From Nocardia brasiliensis ATCC 700358 (GTDB lineage Bacteria > Actinomycetota > Actinomycetes > Mycobacteriales > Mycobacteriaceae): a stretch of DNA of 64,000 bases. The translations under genes were made by a program, and so were the position numbers. Positions within the stretch are counted from its first letter, which is position 1. Every line of letters begins with the position of its first letter. Where the stretch lies: positions 7,688,001-7,752,000 of the forward strand of contig NC_018681.1 of assembly GCF_000250675.2 (NCBI RefSeq). Direction: 5' to 3'. Shown one piece after another: positions 51,288 through 60,052 of this stretch. Under the pieces are notes generated by a model. It was given only the letters and a program-made list of their open reading frames with translations. It searched no databases and was not told the origin of the DNA.

Positions 51288-51776
51288 TCAGGCTTTGAGC
51301 CTGGCGATGAACGCCTGCAGGTTGGTCAGCAGCCGCTCGACCTTCTGCTCGGGATTCAGGTTCTCCCGGTACCGGTTGCCCAGCGCGGGGGTCTTCTTGC
51401 CGCGCGCGTACAGCGAACAGTTCAGATCGGTGCACATGTAGGTGCCGATCGTGTTGCCGTTGCGCCCGGACGGACCGGCCTTGGCCGCGGTCAGCAGGGA
51501 AACCCCGCTACCGGTGTGCGTGGTCAGGCAGATCGAGCACATCTGCGCCCGGCCGGACCCACCGGTTTCGTAGCGCAGCGCGACGCCGATCAGCTCGTCG
51601 TCCTGCGGGACGACCAGATAGCACCGGCCCGGCAGCGACGGATCCGACCAGCCGAGGAAATCGAGGTCGTCCCAGGGACGCTCGTCGAGTTCGCGCGGTA
51701 CCGGCAGCCGCTTGGCTTCGGACTTGGAACAGTTGATGAACGACGATCGGATCTCGCGTTCGGTCACTGGTTTCAT
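51288..51776 (-). CDS. FBP / FusB-type treble-clef zinc-finger protein
   Basis: 162 residues. The C-terminal zinc finger has two Cys pairs: MCSICLTTHT (about 79-82) and MCTDLNCSLY (about 114-119), matching the FBP C-terminal domain also found in FusB, which binds elongation factor G and frees it from fusidic-acid-stalled ribosomes. The N-terminal helical part (TEREIRSSFINCSKSEAKRL) is of the same type. A ribosome-associated role is likely; a fusidic-acid role is unproven. Confidence 0.8.
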   Translation of the reverse strand: MKPVTEREIRSSFINCSKSEAKRLPVPRELDERPWDDLDFLGWSDPSLPGRCYLVVPQDDELIGVALRYETGGSGRAQMCSICLTTHTGSGVSLLTAAKAGPSGRNGNTIGTYMCTDLNCSLYARGKKTPALGNRYRENLNPEQKVERLLTNLQAFIARLKA

Positions 51777-51946
51777 GGCATGGCACTCCGTTTCATCTCG
51801 TTGGTGTGAAACCGAAGAGACGTTACGTTCGCTAACGGCCCGGCGACAAACGTATTTCGCCGCAAAGACCCGCTGACCTGCCCGCTGTGAAGATCGTCAC
51901 CGACCGCCGAGCAGCCTCGCCGGACCCGGTCCGGCGAGGCCTTCCG

Positions 51947-52201
51947 CTACGGCGTGTCCGACGGTTCTTCCTCGATCTCGGCCGCGGGCGCCTGCTCGGG
52001 CACCGCGACCGGGCGCAGCATCGCCCACGCGAGGAACAGCACGGCCACCACGGCCATGCCGATCCCGGCCCAGAGGTTGACGTTGACGTTGCCGGTCTTG
52101 GCCTGCTCGGCGGCGGTGTTGTGCACCAGTCCGGTGATGACCAGGATGACGCCGTAACTGCCGAGCAGGGCGCCGACGATGGTGCGGATGTCGAAAAGCA
52201 T
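51947..52201 (-). CDS. Small two-helix membrane protein
   Basis: 84 residues. Two hydrophobic helices (about 7-27 and 44-63), the second ending FLAWAMLRP, and an acidic Pro/Glu-rich tail. Nine bases after the symporter stop, so co-transcribed. Possibly a small subunit of the symporter. No known family. Confidence 0.65.
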   Translation of the reverse strand: MLFDIRTIVGALLGSYGVILVITGLVHNTAAEQAKTGNVNVNLWAGIGMAVVAVLFLAWAMLRPVAVPEQAPAAEIEEEPSDTP

Positions 52202-52210
52202 TGCGGCTCC

Positions 52211-53971
52211 TTATCCGACGACGATGTTGAGGACGATGACGAGCACCAGGGCGATACCCGCGAGCAGCACCGGGCGCTGGTACCAGGGCAGCGACGCCTC
52301 GTCGGGATCGGTGCGCACCTCCTTGGGCGTCTCCGAATAGACCAGGCCGACGAGTTCGGCGACCGGTTTCGGCCTGGTCACCTGAGTGACCAGCACGCTC
52401 ACCACGATGTCGACCACGAACGCGACGCCCGCGGCCACGAAACTCGCGCCCTGGCCCGACAATTCGAACACCTTGGTCTCGTGCAAGATGAACACGACGA
52501 TGGCGGAACCGGTTCCGCAGACCAGGCCCATCCAGCCCGCCGCCGGAGTCATCCGTTTCCAGAACATGCCGAGGATGAAGGTCGCGAACAACGGCGCGTT
52601 GAAGAAACTGAACAGGGTCTGCAAGTAGTCCATCATGTTGCTGAAACTCGACGCGATGAACGAGGTGAAGATCGCCGCGACGGTGGCGCCGACGGTCGCC
52701 CATCGTCCGATATTCAGGTAGTACCCGTCCGGCCGATCCTTGCGCACATATTGCTGCCACAGGTCGTAGCTGAAGACCGTATTGAACGCGGAGATATTGG
52801 CGGCCATACCCGCCATGAACGCGGCGAGCAGACCGGCCAGGCCCACTCCGAGCAGTCCGTTCGGCAACACGTCTTTCATCAGATACAGCAGCGCCTGGTT
52901 ATAAGTGGTGTCGCCACTGAAGTCCGGATCTGCCGCCTTGGCCGCCTTGTATTCGCTCATCTGCGGCACCAGCACGGCACTGATCATGCCGGGGATCACC
53001 ACGATCAGCGGAATGAACATCTTCGGATAGGCGCCGATGATCGGCGTCCGCCGGGCCGCGGAGATGGAGTGCGTGGCCAGCGCCCGCTGCACCTCGACGA
53101 AGTTGGTGGTCCAGTAACCGAACGAGAGCACGAACCCGAGGCCGAACACGATGCCGATCACCGACAGGATGTTGCTGCTGAAGCCGCTGAGCGCGTTGCC
53201 GGGCCACGAGTCCAGCTGCGCGCCGCCACCCGGCGAGGCGGTCACCTTGTCCCGCAACCCGTCCCAGCCGCCGACCTTGTGCAGGCCGACCAGCGTGAGC
53301 GGCAGCAGCGCGGCCACGATGACGAAGAACTGCAGCACCTCGTTGTAGATCGCGGCGGACAGGCCGCCGAGGGTGATGTAGGACAGCACGATCACCGCCG
53401 CGATCACCACCGACAGCCACAGCGGCCAGCCGAGCAGCACGTTCAGGATGGTGCCGAGCAGATACAGGTTGACGCCCGCGATCAGCACCTGGGCGACGGC
53501 GAAGCTGAGCGCGTTCACCAGATGCGCGCCGGTGCCGAACCGCCTGCGCATGAACTCGGGGACGCTGCGCACCTTGGAGCCGTAGTAGAACGGCATCATC
53601 ACCACGCCGAGGAACAGCATGGCCGGAACCGCGCCGATCCAGAAGTAGTGGAAGGTCGGGAAACCGTATTGCGCGCCGTTGGCCGACATGCCCATGATCT
53701 CGACCGCGCCGAGATTGGCGGAGATGAACGCGAGACCGGTCACCCAGGCGGGCAGCGACCGCCCGGACAGGAAGAAGTCGATGCTGGACGAGACGCGCTG
53801 TCTGGCCAGTAAGCCGATGCCGAGTACGAAGACGAAATAGAGCGCCACCAAGGCGTAGTCGACCGGGTCCGCGTCGAGTCGCAGCGTGGTCGAGGCCTCG
53901 AAATGGGTGGACATCCGTGGCTCGGCGGCGAGCAGCACGGAGGTCAGAACGGGTGAATCGGCAAGCGGCAC
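52211..53971 (-). CDS. Sodium:solute symporter (SSS family)
   Basis: 586 residues from a GTG preceded by AGGAGGG. About 14 helices. SSS marks: FFLSGRSLPAWVTGLAFISANLGAVEIMG (helix 2 region, split here by length), the YWTTNFVEVQRALATHS region, and SSFSNMMDYLQTLFSFFNAPLF in helix 10. Sugar members such as SGLT have a similar length. It lies downstream of galK on the same strand, which suggests galactose or a related sugar as the substrate. Confidence 0.88.
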   Translation of the reverse strand: MPLADSPVLTSVLLAAEPRMSTHFEASTTLRLDADPVDYALVALYFVFVLGIGLLARQRVSSSIDFFLSGRSLPAWVTGLAFISANLGAVEIMGMSANGAQYGFPTFHYFWIGAVPAMLFLGVVMMPFYYGSKVRSVPEFMRRRFGTGAHLVNALSFAVAQVLIAGVNLYLLGTILNVLLGWPLWLSVVIAAVIVLSYITLGGLSAAIYNEVLQFFVIVAALLPLTLVGLHKVGGWDGLRDKVTASPGGGAQLDSWPGNALSGFSSNILSVIGIVFGLGFVLSFGYWTTNFVEVQRALATHSISAARRTPIIGAYPKMFIPLIVVIPGMISAVLVPQMSEYKAAKAADPDFSGDTTYNQALLYLMKDVLPNGLLGVGLAGLLAAFMAGMAANISAFNTVFSYDLWQQYVRKDRPDGYYLNIGRWATVGATVAAIFTSFIASSFSNMMDYLQTLFSFFNAPLFATFILGMFWKRMTPAAGWMGLVCGTGSAIVVFILHETKVFELSGQGASFVAAGVAFVVDIVVSVLVTQVTRPKPVAELVGLVYSETPKEVRTDPDEASLPWYQRPVLLAGIALVLVIVLNIVVG

Positions 53972-54079
53972 AGCGTCCCTCCTGGCGGTAAACCTGGCGT
54001 CGAGCGGGATCCTTCGTGGTACGAGATCGTGCGTCTACGGGTACTGCGTGGCGCGCGAGTCCCTCGTCGCCGGCCGAAT

Positions 54080-54095
54080 GGTGTCGGCCGACACC
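54080..54095. promoter_or_regulatory. Perfect 16-bp palindrome before symporter gene
   Basis: GGTGTCGGCCGACACC in the gap between galK and the symporter gene, 109 bp before the symporter start. Candidate operator. Confidence 0.5.
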
Positions 54096-54100
54096 CACTC

Positions 54101-54138
54101 TGCGTGATTGTGCCTCACTCGCGGGGCACAATCGCGCA
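54101..54138 (-). terminator. Hairpin after galK
   Basis: TGCGTGATTGTGCC at 54101-54114 pairs with GGCACAATCGCGCA at 54125-54138 (13 of 14 bases plus a wobble). 21 bp past the galK stop on the minus strand. It may cut transcription into the symporter gene, which then would need its own promoter. Confidence 0.65.
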
Positions 54139-54158
54139 CAAAGAACTCGGTCGGTCGC

Positions 54159-55310
54159 TCAGTCGAGCCGGTGCGCGCCGGCCGCTGGGCCGACGACGAA
54201 GGTGCGCGGCTCGGCAAAGCCCGCGTCCGCGAACCGTTTCCGGGTCGCGTCCACCACGGCGGCGGTGTGCGCGCGGTCGACGAGCGCGATCGCGCTGCCA
54301 CCGAATCCACCGCCGACCATGCGCGCGCCGTGCGCCCCGGCGGCGCGCGCGGCGGCGACGGCGGTGTCCAGCGCGGGCGTGGACACCTCGAAATCGTCGC
54401 GCAGCGACGCGTGCGCCGCGGTGAGCACCGGCCCGATCGCGCGCGGATCCGCACCGCTGCGCAATTCTTCGGCAACCCGCAGGACGCGCGCGTTCTCTGT
54501 CACGACATGTCGCGCGCGGCGGCGCAACACCGGATCGGCGAGCCGCGCCACGTCGGCCACCGCGGCGACATCACGCAGCGCGGGCACACCGAGTTCGGCG
54601 GCGGCGGCTTCGCATTGGGCGCGGCGCTCGGCGTAACCGCCGTCGACCAACTCGTGCGGCTGCCCGGTGTCGATCACCAACAGCTCCAACCCGAATCGGG
54701 CCAGATCGAACGGAATCTGTTCGTAGGCAACGTTGTTCGCATCGTCGTCGGCGAGGAAGCCGCGGATGTCGAGGAACAGCGCGTGCCCCGCGGTGCACAT
54801 GATCGAGGCGGACTGGTCCAGCAAACCGGTGGGCGCGCCGACGTAGTCGTTCTCCGCGGCGCGGGCCAGCTCGATCAGCGCACGATCGGTGACAGTGGGC
54901 GCGAACAGATCCCGCAGCGCGATGGCCACCGCGCAGGACAGCGCGGCCGAGGAGGACAGCCCGGCGCCGATCGGCACGGCGCCGTCCAGCACGAGGTCGA
55001 CCCCGCCGACGGCGTGCCCCCGGCGCACGAATTCGGCGACCACCCCGAGCGGATACCGCGACCAGCCCGGCACCCGGTCGCGCTGGGCGGCCAGTTCCGC
55101 CACCGCGACCAGCACGGTCTCGCCCGGCCGCTGCCGGGACGTGACCCGCACCTGCCGGTCCGGGCGCACCCCGGCCGCGCACTCGACCACCAGCGGCAGC
55201 GCGATCGGCAGCACGAATCCGTCGTTGTAGTCGGTGTGTTCGCCGATGATGTTGACCCGTCCCGGCGCCGCCCACGTCTGCACTGGTCCCTCGCTGTCTG
55301 TCGTGTCCAC
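54159..55310 (-). CDS. galK: Galactokinase
   Basis: 383 residues from GTG 55310. GHMP-kinase motifs: the galactokinase signature APGRVNIIGEHTDYNDG (about 14-30), the phosphate loop VPIGAGLSSSAALSCAVA (about 109-126) and the third motif GARMVGGGFGGSAIALV near the C-terminus. It phosphorylates galactose to galactose-1-phosphate, the first Leloir step. galT and galE are not in the window. Divergent from the arginine decarboxylase operon. Confidence 0.93.
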   Translation of the reverse strand: MDTTDSEGPVQTWAAPGRVNIIGEHTDYNDGFVLPIALPLVVECAAGVRPDRQVRVTSRQRPGETVLVAVAELAAQRDRVPGWSRYPLGVVAEFVRRGHAVGGVDLVLDGAVPIGAGLSSSAALSCAVAIALRDLFAPTVTDRALIELARAAENDYVGAPTGLLDQSASIMCTAGHALFLDIRGFLADDDANNVAYEQIPFDLARFGLELLVIDTGQPHELVDGGYAERRAQCEAAAAELGVPALRDVAAVADVARLADPVLRRRARHVVTENARVLRVAEELRSGADPRAIGPVLTAAHASLRDDFEVSTPALDTAVAAARAAGAHGARMVGGGFGGSAIALVDRAHTAAVVDATRKRFADAGFAEPRTFVVGPAAGAHRLD

Positions 55311-55456
55311 ACCTACCCGTCCGGCCCACGTTACGAGACACGCCGTCGTAGCACTGGTTTCGGCCGTCGGAGGTGCGCGATTCCCCTTTGTGACGCAGAG
55401 TCGATTTTGTCGCATTACCGGCCTGCAAATTGGGCCGGGCTTTTTGGGAGGGCACT

Positions 55457-56053
55457 ATGATTCACACCACCCCGCGCAGCGGTCCAGTGGGGCGGCGCGG
55501 CCGCCTGGTCGGACTGCCATGGATAGATCGGCTTCGTCCACCCCTGGGCAGGCCGGTCGCCGGGGCGCCGTTGACGATCGAGATCGGTGCCGCGACCGGG
55601 GCAGGCACGACAGCCATGTCGGCCTTCGACGCAGCACTGCGCGACCTGGGAGTAGGTGATGCCAATTTGATCCGGCTGTCGTCGGTCATTCCGCCCGGGG
55701 CGGCGTTGGCACGCACCGGCCGCGTGCGTAAACCGATACCGTGGGGCGATCGTCTCTATTGCGTCTACGCGGTGCAGCATGCGCACGAGCCCGGCCAGAC
55801 CGCCGCGGCTGGCATCGGCTGGGTGCTGCGCGACGACGGTTCCGGCGCGGGCCTGTTCGTCGAGCACGAGGCCGAGACGACCGCGCAGGTCACCGCGCTG
55901 ATCCGGTCCAGCCTCGACGATATGACCCGGCATCGACCGGAAACCTTCGGCCCGATCCAGCTGTGCACGACCGAGACCACCGCCGACGGCGGGCCGACCT
56001 GCGCGCTGGTGCTCGCGGCGTATCACACCACCCCGTGGGGGTTCCAGCGATGA
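55457..56053 (+). CDS. Pyruvoyl-dependent arginine decarboxylase
   Basis: 198 residues from ATG 55457 behind GGGAGGG. The self-cleavage motif is LIRLSSVIPPGA with the Ser-Ser pair at about 75-76; cleavage between them makes the pyruvoyl group of the alpha chain. GAATGAGTTAMSAFDAAL (about 37-54) and the C-terminal VLAAYHTTPW fit the family. It makes agmatine from arginine. First gene of a three-gene overlapping cluster with an acetyltransferase-like protein and a diguanylate cyclase-like protein. Confidence 0.88.
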   Translation: MIHTTPRSGPVGRRGRLVGLPWIDRLRPPLGRPVAGAPLTIEIGAATGAGTTAMSAFDAALRDLGVGDANLIRLSSVIPPGAALARTGRVRKPIPWGDRLYCVYAVQHAHEPGQTAAAGIGWVLRDDGSGAGLFVEHEAETTAQVTALIRSSLDDMTRHRPETFGPIQLCTTETTADGGPTCALVLAAYHTTPWGFQR

Positions 56054-56619
56054 ACGACGACGTGCACATCACCATCGACACCAAGGTGCCCGACGACCAG
56101 ATCGACCAGTTCTACGAACTGTACGAGGACGCGTTCGGCCCGCTGCGCACCAAAGCCATCGCCAGACAGGTGTTGCACCGCGAGGAATTCCGCGCCGAAA
56201 TGATCGACGCGCGGGTACAGAAACACGTGGCCAGAACCCCTTTCGGCGAGCCGATCGGGGTGACCACGCTGACCAGACATCTGGACACCGTGCCGTGGAT
56301 CAGTCCGGAATACTTCGCGGCCCGGTATCCTGAACATGCGGCGCGGGACGCGATCTTCTACATCGGTTTTACCCTCGTTACGCCAAGAGCGCGGCAAGGG
56401 GTCGCATTCCATGCCATGATCGAATCAGTTGCCCAGGTTTTGATAGCCGAACGCGCTGTGTTCGGTTGGGACATGTGCTCGTACAACAACACTCGGCCCT
56501 GGTTCACCGGCCACATCAAGTCGGTGCTCGACGAGTTGGAGCTCGAGGTTGCGGTGGAGGATACGCAGACCTACTACGCGGCCTGGTTCACCGGGGACGG
56601 AGCGACCAAGGGGGGCTGA
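56050..56619 (+). CDS. GNAT-like acetyltransferase
   Basis: 189 residues, ATGA overlap with the decarboxylase stop. The fold hint is IFYIGFTLVTPRARQGVAFHAMIESVAQVL (about 105-134, shown across two parts: IFYIGFTLVTPRARQ and GVAFHAMIESVAQVL), which resembles GNAT motif A, and VFGWDMCSYNNTRPW after it. The P-loop is not canonical. By context it could modify agmatine or a derivative, which is inference. Confidence 0.6.
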   Translation: MNDDVHITIDTKVPDDQIDQFYELYEDAFGPLRTKAIARQVLHREEFRAEMIDARVQKHVARTPFGEPIGVTTLTRHLDTVPWISPEYFAARYPEHAARDAIFYIGFTLVTPRARQGVAFHAMIESVAQVLIAERAVFGWDMCSYNNTRPWFTGHIKSVLDELELEVAVEDTQTYYAAWFTGDGATKGG

Positions 56620-58196
56620 TGACAGTCAGCGAAGGGCCGCGGTCAGCAGGGCGGCAGCAATTCCGAACACGGTGGTACGCACTGCTTCTCGGGGGAAGCG
56701 CGGCCGCGATCATGGTGCATGTCGCGGTCGAGTCACCGGTGCTGACCTACCTGACGATGGCGATCATCCTGGCGGGCACACTCGCCATGATCGGCATCGG
56801 CCTGTGGATGCACCGCCCGGCGCGGCCGCTGCCCTGGTACCTGCTGTCGGCCTCGTCGGTGCTCTCGGCCACGGGCAGCGCGCTGCGCGAGACCTCCGAG
56901 CACGGCTTGCATCCGATCGACGACGCGTTCACCTTGCTCGGCTACCTGACCGTCGGCCTCGCCGCCCTGATCTGGTTGCGACCCCGTCAGGTCCGCGGCA
57001 ACTACGACCTGGTGCTCGACTCGGGGTTGATCGGGCTCGGCGCGCTGCTCGCGTCCTGGACCTTCCTGATCTCCCCCATCCTGCGCACCCACGACAACAC
57101 CGTGAACACCATGGTGGCCGCCACCTATCCGGTGCTGGACGCCTTGCTGTTGACGCTGATCGCGCACTCGGTGGCCACCTCGACCCGCTCGGAAACCTCG
57201 CTGCGGCTGGTGCACATCGGGCTGATCGCCGCGCTCATCGGCGACCTCGGCTACAGCATGGAGGCCGCGGGCACGATCGCGGTCAGCCGCGACATGCTGA
57301 TGGCGCCGCTGCTGGCCGCGTACGCGACCGGCGGCGTCGCGGCGCTGCACCCGACCATGGTCGGCCTCGGCAACCCGCGCCGGATCCACCCGCACCACTC
57401 CCGGCAGCGAGCCAGCTTCATCGCGGTCGTCCTGATCGTCGCGTCGCTGGTGCCGGTGGTCGGTTCCTCGCTCGGCATGCTCGATCGCGTGGTGGTGTCG
57501 TCACTGTTCGCGCTGCTGCTCATCGGGGTGCTGGTGCGCAGCGAGCGGGCCATCGTGCGCAGCTCACGCAGTGAGCGGCGCGCCCAGCACCAAGCCGATC
57601 ACGACATGCTCACCGGGCTGCTCAACCGCTCCGCGCTGTTACGCGCACTGAATCGCAACAGCGAGCGGTGGGCCGAACAACCGCTCTGCCTGCTGTTCAT
57701 CGATCTCGACGGCTTCAAGATGGTCAACGACAGCTACGGGCACGCGGTGGGTGACGAACTGATCGCGAACGCCGCCTCGCGCATCCGGCGTGTGGTGCTG
57801 CGCGACGACGTGGTCGCCCGCTACGGCGGCGACGAATTCGTGGTGCTCTCCCCGCTCGGCCGGCAGGAGGCCGCGACCCTGGCCGAACGACTGCTCGGCG
57901 CGTTCGTGCGGCCGTTCGAGCTGAGCGCGGGCGAAATCCCGATCACCGCGAGCATCGGCATCGCCTGTGGTTCGCCGCGCAGCACCGACGCCACCATCTA
58001 CGACCTCATCCGGGACGCCGATTCGGCCATGTACCACGCGAAGGAGTACTCGCTCGGCTACGCGTTCCACGACGACGCGCGCCACGCGCCCGATACCGTG
58101 CGGCACGCCGGCGCCGATACCGTGCGGCACGCTCCCGCCGAGAGCGGGCGGCGGATCTGGCACGCGAGCACCAGATCCACCAGCACCGCGGTCTGA
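56619..58196 (+). CDS. Membrane GGDEF-domain protein (diguanylate cyclase-like)
   Basis: 525 residues, start in TGATG overlapping the previous gene. About eight to ten hydrophobic helices fill residues 20-320. The GGDEF domain (about 335-500) has DHDMLTGLLNRSALL, LFIDLDGFKMVNDSYGHAVGD and the intact active site RYGGDEFVVLS (about 402-412). The RxxD inhibition site expected just before it is not present (RDDV is shifted by one), so product inhibition may be lost. The C-terminus carries DTVRHA repeats. It would make cyclic di-GMP. Confidence 0.9.
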   Translation: MTVSEGPRSAGRQQFRTRWYALLLGGSAAAIMVHVAVESPVLTYLTMAIILAGTLAMIGIGLWMHRPARPLPWYLLSASSVLSATGSALRETSEHGLHPIDDAFTLLGYLTVGLAALIWLRPRQVRGNYDLVLDSGLIGLGALLASWTFLISPILRTHDNTVNTMVAATYPVLDALLLTLIAHSVATSTRSETSLRLVHIGLIAALIGDLGYSMEAAGTIAVSRDMLMAPLLAAYATGGVAALHPTMVGLGNPRRIHPHHSRQRASFIAVVLIVASLVPVVGSSLGMLDRVVVSSLFALLLIGVLVRSERAIVRSSRSERRAQHQADHDMLTGLLNRSALLRALNRNSERWAEQPLCLLFIDLDGFKMVNDSYGHAVGDELIANAASRIRRVVLRDDVVARYGGDEFVVLSPLGRQEAATLAERLLGAFVRPFELSAGEIPITASIGIACGSPRSTDATIYDLIRDADSAMYHAKEYSLGYAFHDDARHAPDTVRHAGADTVRHAPAESGRRIWHASTRSTSTAV

Positions 58197-58226
58197 CGGT
58201 CTACACCGTCGACAGCACCGGGCGGT

Positions 58227-59006
58227 CTAGTCGGCCAGTTCCTCGAGCAGCCGCCGGGCCGCTTCCAGTTCGGCCTGCAAGGCCTGCACCTTGGCCTCCT
58301 GGGCCTCCCGCGCGGCATCGAGGATGCCGGCCACCACGTCGGCCACCTCGGGGTGCAGGATCTTGGCGGCCTGCGCCACCGCGGAACTGGGCACGGCGAG
58401 GCCGCGCACCGCGCGCTTCTTGCCGCTGACCACGTCGACGGACCATTCGCCGTCGGCGGTACCGGTCAGCGTGACCGTGACCTCGGGCGTCTTCGCCTTC
58501 GGGCGGGCCGCCGCCTTGGCGGGCTTCGCGCCGGCCGGGCTCGGCTTGGGTGCGGGCGCCTTGCTCACGCCGCTGTCCTGCTCCTCCGATTCCGGCGTGC
58601 TCGCAACGGGTTTCGGGACCACCGGGGGCGGCGTGACGGAACTGGCGGGGGTGGTGGGTGTCGCGGTGCTCGTCAAGGTCGACGGCTGGGTCACGGGTGT
58701 TTCCTTCCTGGTTGTCGACTTCGGCTGGGCGGTGGAAACAGGCGCCGCACCTCGCTGCGGCTTGGTCAACGTCACTTCTGTCGGAGAAAAGGACAGTACA
58801 TCCTTCGAGCCGGTGGGCCGGACCTGCAGGAAGTCTCCGTCGGCGGGATCGCCGAGCGCGATCACCTTTCCCGACCGTCCTTCCGGCACGCCCACCGCGG
58901 CGGCGGTGAACCACACCATGGGCGGCTTGCCGCCGGCGATTTCGGTGGCAATCCGCTGAATCTCGCTGTCCGACAATGGCTTGAGCTTGGTTCTGGGCGA
59001 CGGCAT
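58227..59006 (-). CDS. Conserved protein with Pro/Ala linker and helical tail
   Basis: 259 residues from ATG 59006 (MPSPRTKLKPLSD). The N-terminal domain (about 1-85) has PPMVWFTAAAVGVPEGRSGK and GDPADGDFLQVRPTGS. Residues 90-180 are a low-complexity Pro/Thr/Ala/Lys linker. A second small domain (PEVTVTLTGTADGEWSVDVV) and a C-terminal coiled coil (AREAQEAKVQALQAELEAAR) follow. I have seen similar unnamed proteins in Nocardia and Mycobacterium relatives; function unknown. Confidence 0.72.
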   Translation of the reverse strand: MPSPRTKLKPLSDSEIQRIATEIAGGKPPMVWFTAAAVGVPEGRSGKVIALGDPADGDFLQVRPTGSKDVLSFSPTEVTLTKPQRGAAPVSTAQPKSTTRKETPVTQPSTLTSTATPTTPASSVTPPPVVPKPVASTPESEEQDSGVSKAPAPKPSPAGAKPAKAAARPKAKTPEVTVTLTGTADGEWSVDVVSGKKRAVRGLAVPSSAVAQAAKILHPEVADVVAGILDAAREAQEAKVQALQAELEAARRLLEELAD

Positions 59007-59190
59007 TGATGACTCCGAGCAATATTCGTGGATGGCTGCGTGCACAGATGATGCCGCACCGCACCGACAGATTTGCAGGCCACCGGGAAATCGAGGCCGA
59101 GAACACGACGAACCGCCGGGTCAGCGAACCCGGAGCTACGCCCCGGCGGGCCGATCGGATCGCCTTACCGCTCAGTGTTTTCGACGGGCG

Positions 59191-59820
59191 TCAGTTCCGG
59201 TCGGGCGGCGCCTGCAGCGCGGGGAACCAGATGTCGGCGAGCACCTCCGCGGCCCGCTCCGCGGACACGTTGATGGTGCCCTGGACGGCCCAGCGGGTGA
59301 AGAAGCGTTCGAGTTGGGCGACAAGCAGTTCCACTCGCAGCCGCGCCTCGTCCGCGCGGTCGGCGGGCCAGCGCGCGAGGTAGGAGGTCATCGCGTTGGG
59401 CAGCGCCATGATCCCGTTGCGCGCGATCTCGCGGAACTCCGACTCCAGCGCGGTGGCCTCGTCCCAGGCGGGCAGCAGGTCCTTGTGCTCGTGGAACCAG
59501 GCGATCGCCCGGGTCACCCAGGCGACGAACTCGGCCCGCGAACCGGTGTCGAGCACCCGGTCCAGATCCTCGTAGAAATGCAGCGCGCTCGGGGCCGTGC
59601 CCTGTTCGGCGATCGCGCGCAGCACCTCCTGCTTGGAGTTGAAGTGCAGGTAGAAGGTGGCGCGACTGCAACCGACAGCGGCGGCGATGTCGTCCACCCG
59701 CACCGCGGCGTAGCCCCGGTCGGTGAACAGCTCCTTGGCGCAGGCCAGCAGGCGAGCCCTGGTCTGCTGCTTCTGTTCGTCCCGCAGGTTGCTGCCCGCC
59801 GGGCTCGGGTTGGTGCGCAA
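59191..59820 (-). CDS. TetR family regulator of the mymA-like operon
   Basis: 209 residues. HTH: ARLLACAKELFTDRGYAAVR then VDDIAAAVGCSRATFYLHFNSKQE, a textbook TetR recognition helix. C-terminal domain of the TetR_C_11-like kind with WFHEHKDLLPAWDEAT. Divergent from the flavin monooxygenase operon; inverted repeats in the gap suggest direct control. In M. tuberculosis the similar mymA operon is controlled by VirS (AraC type), so here the regulator differs. Confidence 0.88.
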   Translation of the reverse strand: MRTNPSPAGSNLRDEQKQQTRARLLACAKELFTDRGYAAVRVDDIAAAVGCSRATFYLHFNSKQEVLRAIAEQGTAPSALHFYEDLDRVLDTGSRAEFVAWVTRAIAWFHEHKDLLPAWDEATALESEFREIARNGIMALPNAMTSYLARWPADRADEARLRVELLVAQLERFFTRWAVQGTINVSAERAAEVLADIWFPALQAPPDRN

Positions 59821-59905
59821 CGGCTACCCCATGTCGGTCGAATGCTGTGCTGACGTGCGACTTTCGCTGCTCGAGTGTACTGAAGCGGCGGTCCGCCGCG
59901 TCTCA

Positions 59906-59941
59906 CTAGACAATATGTCATTCACTAGACGCAGTGTCTAG
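59906..59941. promoter_or_regulatory. CTAGAC operators in the TetR/monooxygenase gap
   Basis: CTAGAC-GCAGT-GTCTAG at 59925-59941 is a perfect inverted repeat; a half-site copy CTAGAC...GTC lies at 59906-59919, 19 bp upstream. Both CTAGAC copies are preceded by CA. Likely TetR binding sites acting on both divergent genes. Confidence 0.6.
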
Positions 59942-60052
59942 CGAGTGTTACCTTGTTGCCTACGTCACTCCGGTCGCCACGGCGCCGGACGGTTGTGGCG
60001 CCGCGGCGCCACCGCAGGTGGGTGACGTCCCCGCTCAGCATGAGGACACTGA

